Assembly: GCA_019112785.1 (NCBI GenBank)
Contig: DXIQ01000020.1
Coordinates: 1-35,110, forward strand
Direction: 5' to 3'
Length of the DNA stretch: 35,110 bases
DNA from: Candidatus Blautia stercorigallinarum
GTDB lineage: Bacteria; Bacillota; Clostridia; Lachnospirales; Lachnospiraceae
This document shows positions 7,462 to 15,886 of this stretch, in pieces. Every line of letters starts with the position of its first letter. Position 1 is the first letter of the stretch. The notes under the pieces are model-generated. The model was not told the origin of the DNA, searched no databases, and saw only the letters and a program-made list of their open reading frames with translations. The position numbers and the translations under genes were made by a program.

Positions 7462-9003
7462 ATGAGTAAAAAACCAACCGTATTAATGATTCTTGATGGA
7501 TATGGTCTGAATGATAAGTGTGAGGCCAATGCCGTATGCGAAGGTAAGACACCGATCATGGATCAGCTGATGTCTCAGTGCCCATTCGTAAAAGGAAATG
7601 CCAGCGGCATGGCTGTTGGTCTTCCTGAGGGACAGATGGGAAACTCTGAGGTAGGACATCTGAATATGGGCGCCGGCCGTATCGTATATCAGGAGCTTAC
7701 AAGGATCACCAAAGAGATTCAGGACGGAGATTTCTTTAAGAATGAGGCACTTTTAAAGGCGGTTCATAACGCAAAGGAAAACAATGCAGCCCTTCATCTT
7801 TTCGGACTCCTTTCTGACGGCGGTGTTCACAGCCACATTACACATCTTTTCGGACTGCTGGAACTGGCTAAGAGAGAAGGACTGGAAAAAGTATTCGTTC
7901 ACTGTTTCCTGGACGGAAGAGATACGCCTACTACAGGAGGCAAAGGCTATATCCAGGAACTGAATGACAAGATGAAAGAACTGGGCGTAGGACAGGTTGC
8001 TTCTGTAATGGGACGTTACTATGCTATGGACAGGGATAACCGCTGGGACCGTGTGGAGCTGGCGTATAAAGCTCTGACAAAAGGTGAAGGCATTCAGGCA
8101 GAGTGCCCGGTATGCGCTGTAAAAGCTTCTTATGAAGAAGGAAAGACAGATGAATTTGTCGTTCCTACAGTGATCGTAAAAGATGGAAAACCGGTAGGAA
8201 CCATTCAGGATAAAGATTCCGTGATCTTCTTTAACTTCCGTCCTGACAGAGCCAGAGAGATCACCAGAGCGTTCTGCGCAGATGAATTTGACGGATTTGC
8301 AAGAGAGAAGAGACTGGATCTTACCTATGTATGCTTTACCGAATATGATCCTACTATCCCAAATACAGAAGTGGCATTCCACAAAGTATCTATTAAAAAT
8401 ACTTTCGGAGAATTTCTTGCAGCTAATGGTCTGAAACAGGCCCGTATCGCTGAGACAGAGAAATATGCTCATGTAACTTTCTTCTTTAACGGCGGCGTAG
8501 AAGAGCCAAATGAAGGAGAAGACAGGATCCTGGTAAAATCTCCTAAAGTTGCCACTTACGACCTGAAGCCTGAAATGAGCGCTTACGAAGTATGCGACAA
8601 ACTGGTAGAAGCCATCAAATCCGGAAAATATGATGTGATCATCATTAACTTCGCAAATCCGGATATGGTAGGGCACACCGGAGTAGAATCTGCAGCCATC
8701 AAAGCTATCGAGACTGTAGATGAGTGCGTGGGAAGAGCAGTAGAGGCTATCAAGGAAGTTGACGGCCAGATGTTTATCTGCGCAGACCACGGAAATGCTG
8801 AGCAGCTGGTAGACTATGAGACAGGAGCACCTTTCACTGCTCATACAACGAATCCGGTACCTTTTATCCTGGTAAATGCAGATCCTTCTTATACACTGAG
8901 AGAAGGCGGCTGCCTGGCAGATATCGCGCCGACCCTCATCGAGCTGATGGGTATGGAACAGCCGGCAGAAATGACAGGAAAATCTCTGCTGATCAAAAAA
9001 TAA
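7462..9003 (+). CDS. gpmI: 2,3-bisphosphoglycerate-independent phosphoglycerate mutase
   Basis: Converts 3-phosphoglycerate to 2-phosphoglycerate using two Mn ions and a phosphoserine intermediate; alkaline phosphatase superfamily. The 513 residues match the usual length. Metal ligand Asp12 lies in MILDGYGL and nucleophile Ser62 in GNSEVGHLNMGAGR. Other signatures include HCFLDGRDTPT, SVMGRYYAMDRDNRWDR, NFRPDRAR, NFANPDMVGHTG and the C-terminal CADHGNAE with metal-binding Asp/His. AAAGGAG is 9 nt before the ATG. It has its own predicted promoter and a strong terminator, so it looks like a single-gene unit. Codon bias resembles pgk and tpiA. In many Firmicutes gpmI directly follows tpiA; here it is about 5 kb downstream. 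Confidence 0.98.
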   Translation: MSKKPTVLMILDGYGLNDKCEANAVCEGKTPIMDQLMSQCPFVKGNASGMAVGLPEGQMGNSEVGHLNMGAGRIVYQELTRITKEIQDGDFFKNEALLKAVHNAKENNAALHLFGLLSDGGVHSHITHLFGLLELAKREGLEKVFVHCFLDGRDTPTTGGKGYIQELNDKMKELGVGQVASVMGRYYAMDRDNRWDRVELAYKALTKGEGIQAECPVCAVKASYEEGKTDEFVVPTVIVKDGKPVGTIQDKDSVIFFNFRPDRAREITRAFCADEFDGFAREKRLDLTYVCFTEYDPTIPNTEVAFHKVSIKNTFGEFLAANGLKQARIAETEKYAHVTFFFNGGVEEPNEGEDRILVKSPKVATYDLKPEMSAYEVCDKLVEAIKSGKYDVIIINFANPDMVGHTGVESAAIKAIETVDECVGRAVEAIKEVDGQMFICADHGNAEQLVDYETGAPFTAHTTNPVPFILVNADPSYTLREGGCLADIAPTLIELMGMEQPAEMTGKSLLIKK

Positions 9004-9020
9004 AAAATTTAAAACTTACT

Positions 9021-9053
9021 AAAATCCGCAGGTTTCAGGCCTGCGGATTTTGT
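9021..9053 (+). terminator. Intrinsic terminator after gpmI
   Basis: A perfect 12-bp stem: AAAATCCGCAGG (9021-9032) with CCTGCGGATTTT (9040-9051), 7-nt loop, ending in a short U-run. It is nearly symmetric and could act on both strands. Confidence 0.88.
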
Positions 9054-9067
9054 AAAGTATTCCGGTA

Positions 9068-9096
9068 TTGTTTTTCCGGAGACCAAATGCTATGAT
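9068..9096 (+). promoter_or_regulatory. Predicted distal eno promoter (P1)
   Basis: TTGTTT (9068-9073), a 17-nt spacer, and TATGAT (9091-9096). If used, it gives a leader of about 315 nt before the eno ATG. Confidence 0.45.
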
Positions 9097-9102
9097 GTAA
9101 TC

Positions 9103-9416
9103 ACAGTTCAATCATTAATTTTCAGATCCGGCCATTCGGCCAATATTCCAGAACCACATACATAAAAGAACTGAATACCCACAGGAAAAATCTGTTTCCA
9201 GAAAAATACCTGGTTTGAGAAGTAAGATCCGGGGAATATTATCCATGGGATAAGAGAAAGTATGAGACAGAGCAAAAAGACCATAGGCTAAAGTTTATAA
9301 ACACTATAGAGAAGAAGTTCCATACAGAAAGAGAAAAAGAGTAAAAAATACCCCGGAAAACAGAATACAGAAAAGATACGAAGAGTGTAGACAGAAAATA
9401 ATCAGGAGGTATTGCC
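9103..9416 (+). promoter_or_regulatory. Long purine-rich leader region upstream of eno
   Basis: No gene can be supported in this stretch between gpmI and eno. A second promoter-like pair lies at 9215-9242 (TTGAGA, 16 nt, TATTAT), so eno may have two starts. The part from 9245 to 9410 is rich in A and G and poor in stable hairpins; small stems include GGAAA/TTTCC near 9184 and CCAG/CTGG near 9198. AGACCATAGGCT at 9278-9289 also occurs in the loop of the inverted repeat before pgk (285-296). No known riboswitch is recognised. Confidence 0.4.
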
Positions 9417-10727
9417 ATGGAAAGATATTTACCCATCAGGAAAGTATACGCAAGAGAAGTGCTGGATTCAAGAGGAAATCCTACGGTAGAAGTGGAAGTG
9501 ACTGTAGGGGAAGGCGTTGTGGGAAGAGACGGATATACCGGAAGAGCCATCGTGCCTTCCGGCGCCTCAACCGGGAAGTTTGAAGCTCTGGAGCTCCGGG
9601 ACCGGGAGAAACGATACCAGGGACTGGGCGTGCAGAAAGCGGTGAACAATGTAAACGCCAAGCTGGCAGATGCGGTTCTGGGAGAGAATGCCCTGGATCA
9701 GAGCCAGATCGATCAGCTGATCCTGGAAGCAGACGGGACAGAGAATAAAGAACATCTGGGGGCCAACGCTACTCTGGGGGTATCCCTGGCTGTAGCGGAT
9801 GCGGCGGCAAAAGCCCTCCGGCTGCCTCTGTATCAGTATCTGGGCGGCTGTATCACAGACCGTATGCCTGTGCCCATGATGAACATTTTAAATGGAGGAA
9901 AGCATGCGGATAACACAGTGGATTTTCAGGAATTTATGATCATGCCCGCAGGAGCCTGCTGTTTTAAAGAAGGACTGCGTATGTGCGGAGAGACTTACCA
10001 GAAATTAAAGGAGATCCTGAAAAACAGGAACCTGTCCACCGGGGTAGGGGACGAGGGCGGATTTGCTCCGGATGTAAAAGATGCCAGAGAAATATTTGAA
10101 CTTATGAGTCTGGCAGTCCGGGAGGCAGGCTACGAACCGGGGAAAGAGATTTCCTTTGCCATGGATGCGGCAGCCAGCGAGCTCTATCTGGAAAAGGAAA
10201 ACGCCTACTATTTCCCGGGAGAGTCCTCCATGAAAGGGGAAAAAGTGATCCGGACAGCAGAAGAAATGGTAGAGTACTATGAAAAGCTTGCGGGAGAATA
10301 TCCTCTCATTTCTATAGAAGACGGTCTCTGGGAGGATGACTGGAGCGGATGGAAACTGATGACCGAGAAGCTGGGGGGAAGAGTACAGCTTGTGGGAGAC
10401 GATCTTTTTGTGACCAATGTAAAGCGGGTCCGCAGAGGTATCTGTGAAAAGGCGGGAAACGCGGTTCTGATCAAGGTGAACCAGATCGGAACCCTTACAG
10501 AGGCCATAGCGGCTGTGCGTATGACCCAGAAGGCCGGGTGGCATGCCGTGATCTCCCACCGTTCGGGAGAGAGTGAAGACACTTTTATCGCAGATCTGGC
10601 AGTGGCTGTAGGAGCAGGACAGATCAAGACCGGGGCTCCCTGCAGAGGAGAGCGGACAGCCAAATATAACCGGCTCCTGGCTATTGAAGACCGGCTGGGC
10701 AGCCACGCACTGTACCTGGTACAGTGA
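9417..10727 (+). CDS. eno: Enolase (phosphopyruvate hydratase)
   Basis: Dehydrates 2-phosphoglycerate to phosphoenolpyruvate. The 436 residues are full length. Key residues: [14 protein letters not shown] (49-62), Glu213 in GDEGGFAPD, Mg ligands Asp250, Glu301 ([11 protein letters not shown]) and Asp328 (VGDDLFVTN), catalytic Lys353 ([10 protein letters not shown]), and the [18 protein letters not shown] loop at 380-397. AGGAGG lies 8 nt before the ATG. Codon choice differs from pgk, tpiA and gpmI: CGG arginine, GGG glycine and CTC leucine are frequent, suggesting weaker expression or a secondary enolase copy. The gene is flanked by a long leader and, downstream, by 160 nt with no clear terminator (only weak GC-rich palindromes near 10790-10815). 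Confidence 0.97.
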   Translation: MERYLPIRKVYAREVLDSRGNPTVEVEVTVGEGVVGRDGYTGRAIVPSGASTGKFEALELRDREKRYQGLGVQKAVNNVNAKLADAVLGENALDQSQIDQLILEADGTENKEHLGANATLGVSLAVADAAAKALRLPLYQYLGGCITDRMPVPMMNILNGGKHADNTVDFQEFMIMPAGACCFKEGLRMCGETYQKLKEILKNRNLSTGVGDEGGFAPDVKDAREIFELMSLAVREAGYEPGKEISFAMDAAASELYLEKENAYYFPGESSMKGEKVIRTAEEMVEYYEKLAGEYPLISIEDGLWEDDWSGWKLMTEKLGGRVQLVGDDLFVTNVKRVRRGICEKAGNAVLIKVNQIGTLTEAIAAVRMTQKAGWHAVISHRSGESEDTFIADLAVAVGAGQIKTGAPCRGERTAKYNRLLAIEDRLGSHALYLVQ

Positions 10728-10829
10728 ATAATAAATGACCGGCCATATCAATTGCCTGATTTTTCATCTGCTGCGTTGTCATCAATCGATGCGGCCGCCG
10801 GACAGCCGGAAAAAACATGAGAAAAACGG

Positions 10830-10871
10830 TTGAAATCCTATCTGCCTTGTGTTAAACTTGTTGTGTTTAAC
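10830..10871 (+). promoter_or_regulatory. secG promoter with an overlapping inverted repeat
   Basis: TTGAAA (10830-10835), a 17-nt spacer, and TAAACT (10853-10858) about 30 nt before the GTG of secG. GTTAAAC (10851-10857) and GTTTAAC (10865-10871) form a perfect 7-bp inverted repeat with a 7-nt gap. It covers the -10 box and probable start site, a good position for a repressor operator. Confidence 0.5.
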
Positions 10872-10888
10872 AGGTAGGAGGTGTTACA

Positions 10889-11125
10889 GTGGAGATATTG
10901 AGAATTGTTTTGACGATCCTTTTCGTTATTGATTGTATAGGACTGACTGTGATCATTCTGATGCAGGAAGGAAAATCTCAGGGACTTGGAAGCATCGCCG
11001 GAATGGCCGATACCTACTGGGGAAGAAATAAAGGCCGCTCCATGGAAGGTGCTTTGGTGAAGGCTACACGGATCATGGGAGTTTTATTTTTCGTGCTGGC
11101 TTTAGTATTAAATCTGAATTTTTAA
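10889..11125 (+). CDS. secG: Preprotein translocase subunit SecG
   Basis: A 78-residue membrane protein with two hydrophobic helices (about 4-24 and 56-76) joined by a short Gly-rich loop containing QEGKSQGLGSIAG, the conserved SecG segment. SecG associates with SecYE and stimulates export. The start is GTG, supported by AGGAGGTG about 6 nt upstream. In many Firmicutes secG precedes rnr and smpB, as here. A strong hairpin with a T-run follows directly, so secG message is likely the major product of its promoter. Confidence 0.93.
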   Translation: MEILRIVLTILFVIDCIGLTVIILMQEGKSQGLGSIAGMADTYWGRNKGRSMEGALVKATRIMGVLFFVLALVLNLNF

Positions 11126-11130
11126 GCATG

Positions 11131-11174
11131 AGGCTGCTGCATTAAACGGGAGAGGTTTAGTGGGGCAGCCTTTT
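11131..11174 (+). terminator. Intrinsic terminator or attenuator between secG and rnr
   Basis: AGGCTGCTGCATTAAAC (11131-11147) pairs with GTTTAGTGGGGCAGCCT (11155-11171), with two G-U wobbles and one mismatch; loop of 7 nt; TTTT at 11171-11174. The rnr SD begins only 7 nt later (11181-11185). rnr and smpB therefore depend on read-through or on a promoter inside secG. Confidence 0.85.
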
Positions 11175-11190
11175 CTATGTGGAGGCAAAT

Positions 11191-13425
11191 TTGAAGAAAA
11201 ATCAACAGACTAAAAAAAGAAAAAAAATCGTATACGATCTGATCTGCTGTAAGGAATATCAGCCTATGCGGGCAAAAGAGCTGGCGATCCTGCTCCAGGT
11301 GCCTGCGGGAAAAAGAGAGGAACTTCATAAGGTCCTGGACATGCTCCTGGAAGAAGGGAAGATCACCATCAACAAAAGAGGCAGATATGAGGCGGTAAGG
11401 ACCTCCTCAAAAGATCGTGAAAAAGGAAGAAAGGACAGACAGAAGCAGGAGGATAAAAAAGAAAAAAAAGGCAAGAAAGAAGAAAAAAACCGGAAGAAAA
11501 AAGACCGGTATCTTACAGGAACTTTTATCGGACATCCAAGAGGATTTGGCTTTGTGGAACTGTCTGAAGAAGATGGGGAAGATGTTTATATCCCTGAGGA
11601 GGAGACCGGAGGAGCCTTTCACGGGGATCAGGTCCAGATCCTTCTGAAAAAAGACGAGCGGCCTGGAAAAAGAAGAGAAGGCCGGGTAGTAAAGATCCTG
11701 GAAAGAGGGATGGAAGAGATCGTAGGCACCTTTCAGGAATCTTCCGGTTTTGGCTTTGTAGTACCGGATAATCAGAGATTTCTGAGAGATATTTTTATAC
11801 AGAAGGAAAATTTCCTGGGAGCCAGAGACCAGGATAAAGTAGTGGTCAGGATCCGGGACTATGGCACCAGCAAAAGATCCCCGGAGGGAAAGATCGTTGA
11901 AGTGCTGGGAAGTCCCGGAGAAAAGGGAATTGATGTGCTCAGTGTGGCCAGAAGCTGCGGACTCCCCATGGAATTTCCGGAAAGGGTATTAAACCAGGCG
12001 GAGAAAATACGGGAAACCCTTAATGAAGGAGATTTTTACGGACGTCTGGACCTGCGGGATGTGACTATGGTCACCATCGATGGAGAGGACGCCAAAGACC
12101 TGGATGATGCAGTGTCTCTTACAAAGGAAGGTAATCTGTTCCATCTGGGCGTCCATATCGCAGATGTGAGTAATTACGTCCAGTACAGCAGTGCTCTGGA
12201 CAGGGAAGCTCTGAAGAGAGGGACCAGCGTTTATCTGGTAGACCGGGTGATCCCCATGCTGCCGAAGAAACTTTCCAACGGGATCTGTTCTTTAAATGCC
12301 GGGGAAGACCGCCTGGCACTCAGCTGTCTTATGGATATTGATGAGAAAGGAAGAGTGGTATCCCACGGTATTGCGGAGACAGTGATCCATGTAAACGAAA
12401 GAATGACCTATACAGACGTTAAGAAGATCCTGAAGAAAGAAGATCCGGAAGTGACCAGACGGTATCAGGAGCTGGTGCCTATGTTTTTTCAGATGGAGGA
12501 ATTATCTGCTCTTTTGAGAAAACGGAGAAAAAAACGGGGAGCCATTGATTTTGACTTTCCGGAGACCAAGGTAGAGCTGGACGAAGATGGAAAACCGGTA
12601 CGTATCTATCCCTATGAACAGAATGTGGCAACCAGGATCATTGAAGATTTCATGCTGGCGGCAAATGAGACTGTGGCTCAGGAATATGCCCAGGCGGGAC
12701 TCCCCTTTGTATACCGGACTCATGAAAATCCGGATATGGAAAAAATGGAACCAGTGCTGGAGATGGTGCACAGGGCAGGCGTGAAGGTAAAGAAAAGCAA
12801 AGAAGAGATACAGCCAAAAGAAATCCAGAAGATCTTAAAAGAACTGGAGGGCACCCAGTCTGAACCTTTTTTCTCCCGGCTTATACTCCGTTCTATGAAG
12901 CAGGCAAAATATACCACCCAGTGTACCGGACATTTCGGCCTGGCAGCCAGATATTACTGTCACTTTACCTCTCCTATCCGACGGTATCCGGATCTTCAGA
13001 TCCACAGGATCATTAAGGAAAATCTACGGGGAAAGATGACAGAGGCCAAGATCCGCCACTACGAGGAGATCCTGGATCAGGTAGCCCTTCAGTCCAGCAC
13101 CATGGAACGGAGAGCCCAGGAAGCGGAGCGGGAGACTGTGAAGATGAAGAAGGCGGAATATATGGAGAATCATATCGGTGAAGTTTTTGAAGGAGTGATC
13201 TCCGGAGTGACAGACTGGGGCTTCTATGTGGAGCTTCCCAATACGGTGGAGGGCCTGGTCCATGTGAACGCTCTTACGGACGACTATTATATTTATGATC
13301 CTGCCCGGTACACCCTGACAGGAGAGAAAAATAAAAGAAGTTTTGCTATGGGGCAGACAGTGACCGTCCGGGTATCGGAAGCGGATCCCAGAGAGCGGTC
13401 CGTAGATTTTGTTCTGGCAGAATAA
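11191..13425 (+). CDS. rnr: Ribonuclease R
   Basis: A 3'-to-5' exoribonuclease that degrades structured RNA and faulty messages, and works with tmRNA/SmpB. Domains in order: N-terminal winged helix (about 10-70), a Lys-rich low-complexity stretch (about 74-110), two cold-shock domains (GTFIGHPRGFGFVEL and GTFQESSGFGFVVPD), the RNB catalytic domain starting near DLRDVTMVTIDGEDAKDLDDAV with its cluster of Asp residues, and a C-terminal S1 domain (EVFEGVISGVTDWGFYVEL). I choose the TTG at 11191 (744 aa) because GGAGG at 11181-11185 lies just before it; an in-frame GTG at 11179 would overlap that SD and lacks its own. smpB follows 13 nt downstream, so the two are cotranscribed. Confidence 0.95.
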   Translation: MKKNQQTKKRKKIVYDLICCKEYQPMRAKELAILLQVPAGKREELHKVLDMLLEEGKITINKRGRYEAVRTSSKDREKGRKDRQKQEDKKEKKGKKEEKNRKKKDRYLTGTFIGHPRGFGFVELSEEDGEDVYIPEEETGGAFHGDQVQILLKKDERPGKRREGRVVKILERGMEEIVGTFQESSGFGFVVPDNQRFLRDIFIQKENFLGARDQDKVVVRIRDYGTSKRSPEGKIVEVLGSPGEKGIDVLSVARSCGLPMEFPERVLNQAEKIRETLNEGDFYGRLDLRDVTMVTIDGEDAKDLDDAVSLTKEGNLFHLGVHIADVSNYVQYSSALDREALKRGTSVYLVDRVIPMLPKKLSNGICSLNAGEDRLALSCLMDIDEKGRVVSHGIAETVIHVNERMTYTDVKKILKKEDPEVTRRYQELVPMFFQMEELSALLRKRRKKRGAIDFDFPETKVELDEDGKPVRIYPYEQNVATRIIEDFMLAANETVAQEYAQAGLPFVYRTHENPDMEKMEPVLEMVHRAGVKVKKSKEEIQPKEIQKILKELEGTQSEPFFSRLILRSMKQAKYTTQCTGHFGLAARYYCHFTSPIRRYPDLQIHRIIKENLRGKMTEAKIRHYEEILDQVALQSSTMERRAQEAERETVKMKKAEYMENHIGEVFEGVISGVTDWGFYVELPNTVEGLVHVNALTDDYYIYDPARYTLTGEKNKRSFAMGQTVTVRVSEADPRERSVDFVLAE

Positions 13426-13438
13426 GGAGGATTAGAAC

Positions 13439-13909
13439 ATGGCTAAAGAATCAGGGATTCGTCTGATCGCCAATAATAAAAAGGCTTATCACGATTATTT
13501 TATAGAGGATACCTATGAGGCAGGGATCGAGCTGGTGGGAACGGAGGTAAAATCTCTGCGCATGGGAAGGTGCAGCATTAAAGAATCTTTTGTCCAGATC
13601 GACAAAGGAGAAGTTTTTGTATGGGGCATGCATATCAGCCCCTATGAAAAGGGAAATATATTTAATAAGGATCCTTTGCGGGTGCGCAAACTCCTGCTCC
13701 ATTCCTATGAGATACGGAAAATTGAAGGAAAGATCCGGGAAAAAGGGTATACTCTGGTTCCCTTAAAGGTTTATTTTAAGGGCAGTTTGGTGAAGGTAGA
13801 GATTGGCGTTGCAAAAGGTAAGAAACTTTATGATAAGCGTCAGGATATTGCCAAGAAAGATCAGAGAAGAGAAGCTGAGCGGGAATTTAAAGTGAAAAAT
13901 CTTTATTAA
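13439..13909 (+). CDS. smpB: SsrA-binding protein SmpB
   Basis: A 156-residue RNA-binding protein that escorts tmRNA to stalled ribosomes. Signatures: [41 protein letters not shown] and [23 protein letters not shown]; the basic C-terminal tail enters the empty mRNA channel in known structures. Length is typical. AAGGAGG lies about 8 nt before the ATG. Its partner ssrA is in this window but about 10 kb away on the opposite strand, whereas in many Firmicutes it lies next to smpB. Confidence 0.97.
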   Translation: MAKESGIRLIANNKKAYHDYFIEDTYEAGIELVGTEVKSLRMGRCSIKESFVQIDKGEVFVWGMHISPYEKGNIFNKDPLRVRKLLLHSYEIRKIEGKIREKGYTLVPLKVYFKGSLVKVEIGVAKGKKLYDKRQDIAKKDQRREAEREFKVKNLY

Positions 13910-14000
13910 GGATGAAGTACCGGGGCCGGAAAGCAGCAGGCGGGGAAAGTTCCCGGAAGCGGCAAAAACTACAGAAGAGACAGAAAGGAAGTTGGAACTT

Positions 14001-15674
14001 ATGAAATTTAAGGATATGCCTTATGAGAGAATTGATTTTGAAAAAGCCAGGGAGGAGCTTACAGGATTGATCAAAGCCCTGAAGGAGGCGAAAAGCGGAG
14101 AGGAGCAGTTTGAGATCCACAAAAAGTATTATGTTTTGACAGATCGGGTGACTACCCAGGCTACCCTCTGCTCTATCCGTCATTCGATAGATACTACAGA
14201 TAAATTCTATCAGGAAGAGCAGGATTACTATGACCGGGAAACTCCGGCCTACTCCAATCTTTGCGTGGCTTATCAGAAAGAACTTTTCGCCTCTCCTTAC
14301 CGGAAGACGCTGGAAGAGAAGATCGGTCCGGTGGCCTTTAAGAATATCGAGATCGCCATGAAATCTGTATCCGATGAGGTCATTCCTCTCATGCAGGAAG
14401 AGAATGCTCTGGTGACAGAATATGAAAAGCTTTTGGCCGGAGCCAAGATCGACTGGGAAGGGGAAACACTGAATCTGTCTCTTCTGACGCCCTATTTAAA
14501 GAGCAAAGATCCAAAGATCAGGAGAAAAGCCTGCGAAAAGCAGAATGCATTTTTTCTCAGTATCGAGGATAAGCTGGATGAACTTTATGATAAGCTGGTG
14601 AAGAACCGGACTTTGCAGGCAAAGAAGCTGGGATTTGAGACTTATACACCTCTTGGATACCTTCGCATGCAGAGAAATTGTTATGGAAGAGAAGCGGTAG
14701 AGAACCTCCGCCGCCAGGTGAAAGAAGTATTCGTTCCCTTTGCAGAAAGTCTTTACGAAAAAAGAAGGAAACGTCTTGGAATGGAACATATGACTTACTC
14801 AGATGAGCAGGTATACGGTCCAAATGGCAGTCCAAGCCCCAAGGGAACTCCTGAAGAGATCCTGGCTGCAGGACAGCAGATGTATGAAGAGCTGTCCCCG
14901 GATACAAAGGAATTCTTTGATTTTATGATGGAGAATGAGCTTCTGGATGTTTTTGGAAGAAAGACAAAGGCAGTGGGAGGGTATATGACATACCTGCCGG
15001 ATTATAAAGCGCCTTTTATCTTCGCAAACTTTAACGGAACCAGCGGAGACGTGGATGTGATGACCCATGAGTGCGGCCATGCTTTTCAGGGATATCTTGC
15101 GGCGGCAGACCCTATCCGGGAACATGCGGATATCGGAATGGAAACCGCAGAGATCCATTCTATGTCCATGGAATTCTTTACAGAGCCCTGGTATCATCTG
15201 TTTTTTGATAAGGATACCACAAAGGATTACACCAGTATGCATCTGGAAGAAGCGGTGATGTTTGTTCCTTACGGCTGTATGGTGGATGAATTCCAGCATG
15301 AAGTTTACGATCACCCGGAAATGAGCCCCCAGGAGCGCAAAGAAGTATGGAAAAAGCTGGAAAAGGTATATAAACCGCATATGGACTATGCTGGCCTGCC
15401 ATTTTTTGAAAAAGGAGCTTTCTGGCAGAAACAGCATCATATTTACAGCTTCCCCCTGTACTATATCGATTATGTGATTGCTCAGCTCTGTGCCTTTGAA
15501 TATAAGGCATGGATGGACAAAGACTATCCGGCTGCCTGGAAGAGCTACCTGAAATTATGCAGGATGTCCGCTTCAAAGTTTCATACAGAGCTCCTGAAAG
15601 AGGCCGGGATCGATTCCCCCTTTGCAGACGGAACCATCAGAAAGATTGTGGAAAATCTGGAAAACGAAGTATAA
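14001..15674 (+). CDS. M3 family oligoendopeptidase (PepF-like)
   Basis: A cytosolic zinc metallopeptidase of about 557 residues. The zinc motif HECGH is at residues 356-360 (DVMTHECGHAFQGYL), and the third ligand region ETAEIHSMSMEFF follows about 25 residues later, as in M3 peptidases. No signal peptide is present, consistent with breakdown of short peptides inside the cell. I take the ATG at 14001, about 9 nt after AAGGAAG; an in-frame TTG at 13992 falls too close to that SD. It lies between smpB (91-nt gap with no clear terminator) and the oligopeptide importer, a sensible setting for processing imported peptides. Substrate range is not readable from the sequence. Confidence 0.92.
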   Translation: MKFKDMPYERIDFEKAREELTGLIKALKEAKSGEEQFEIHKKYYVLTDRVTTQATLCSIRHSIDTTDKFYQEEQDYYDRETPAYSNLCVAYQKELFASPYRKTLEEKIGPVAFKNIEIAMKSVSDEVIPLMQEENALVTEYEKLLAGAKIDWEGETLNLSLLTPYLKSKDPKIRRKACEKQNAFFLSIEDKLDELYDKLVKNRTLQAKKLGFETYTPLGYLRMQRNCYGREAVENLRRQVKEVFVPFAESLYEKRRKRLGMEHMTYSDEQVYGPNGSPSPKGTPEEILAAGQQMYEELSPDTKEFFDFMMENELLDVFGRKTKAVGGYMTYLPDYKAPFIFANFNGTSGDVDVMTHECGHAFQGYLAAADPIREHADIGMETAEIHSMSMEFFTEPWYHLFFDKDTTKDYTSMHLEEAVMFVPYGCMVDEFQHEVYDHPEMSPQERKEVWKKLEKVYKPHMDYAGLPFFEKGAFWQKQHHIYSFPLYYIDYVIAQLCAFEYKAWMDKDYPAAWKSYLKLCRMSASKFHTELLKEAGIDSPFADGTIRKIVENLENEV

Positions 15675-15716
15675 ATTATACTGCCAAGAAAAGATATTTG
15701 TCTTTGGTAAAAACAC

Positions 15717-15772
15717 ACAAAATACACAATTTTGTCATAAACGGTTGACAAAAATGCAGATTCTATTATAAT
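15717..15772 (+). promoter_or_regulatory. oppA promoter with adjacent inverted repeat
   Basis: A consensus -35 TTGACA (15745-15750), a 16-nt spacer, and a perfect TATAAT (15767-15772). Just upstream, ACAAAAT (15717-15723) and ATTTTGT (15729-15735) form a 7-bp inverted repeat with a 5-nt gap, a candidate regulator site. The 5' leader is about 108 nt and contains two direct copies of CTATAGTA (15792-15799 and 15820-15827). Confidence 0.75.
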
Positions 15773-15886
15773 AAAGAGGATTGCTCAATCGCTATAGTAG
15801 ACTTATATGGTATGGTTTTCTATAGTAAAGTGGAAAAGAATATTTCTGCAACTAAGACTGAGACATCAGAAAGGGAGGAATCTAAG

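Noticed and set aside
7753-8844. 363-codon open frame antisense to gpmI
   Set aside because: It lies wholly opposite a clear gpmI gene, has no SD, and its Cys/Phe/Ser-rich composition is what codon-biased genes give in the reverse frame.
10005-10751. 248-codon open frame antisense to eno
   Set aside because: No recognisable motifs or SD; explained as a shadow of eno.
10728-10829. Possible terminator or repeat after eno
   Set aside because: Only short GC palindromes (for example CCGG-CCGG near 10800) and no T-run; nothing specific can be supported.
11179-11190. GTG at 11179 as the rnr start
   Set aside because: It overlaps the GGAGG that best serves the TTG at 11191, and no SD precedes it.
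15812-15886. N-terminal extension of OppA from the upstream ATG
   Set aside because: It lacks an SD and would put 25 charged residues before an otherwise ideal lipoprotein signal peptide.
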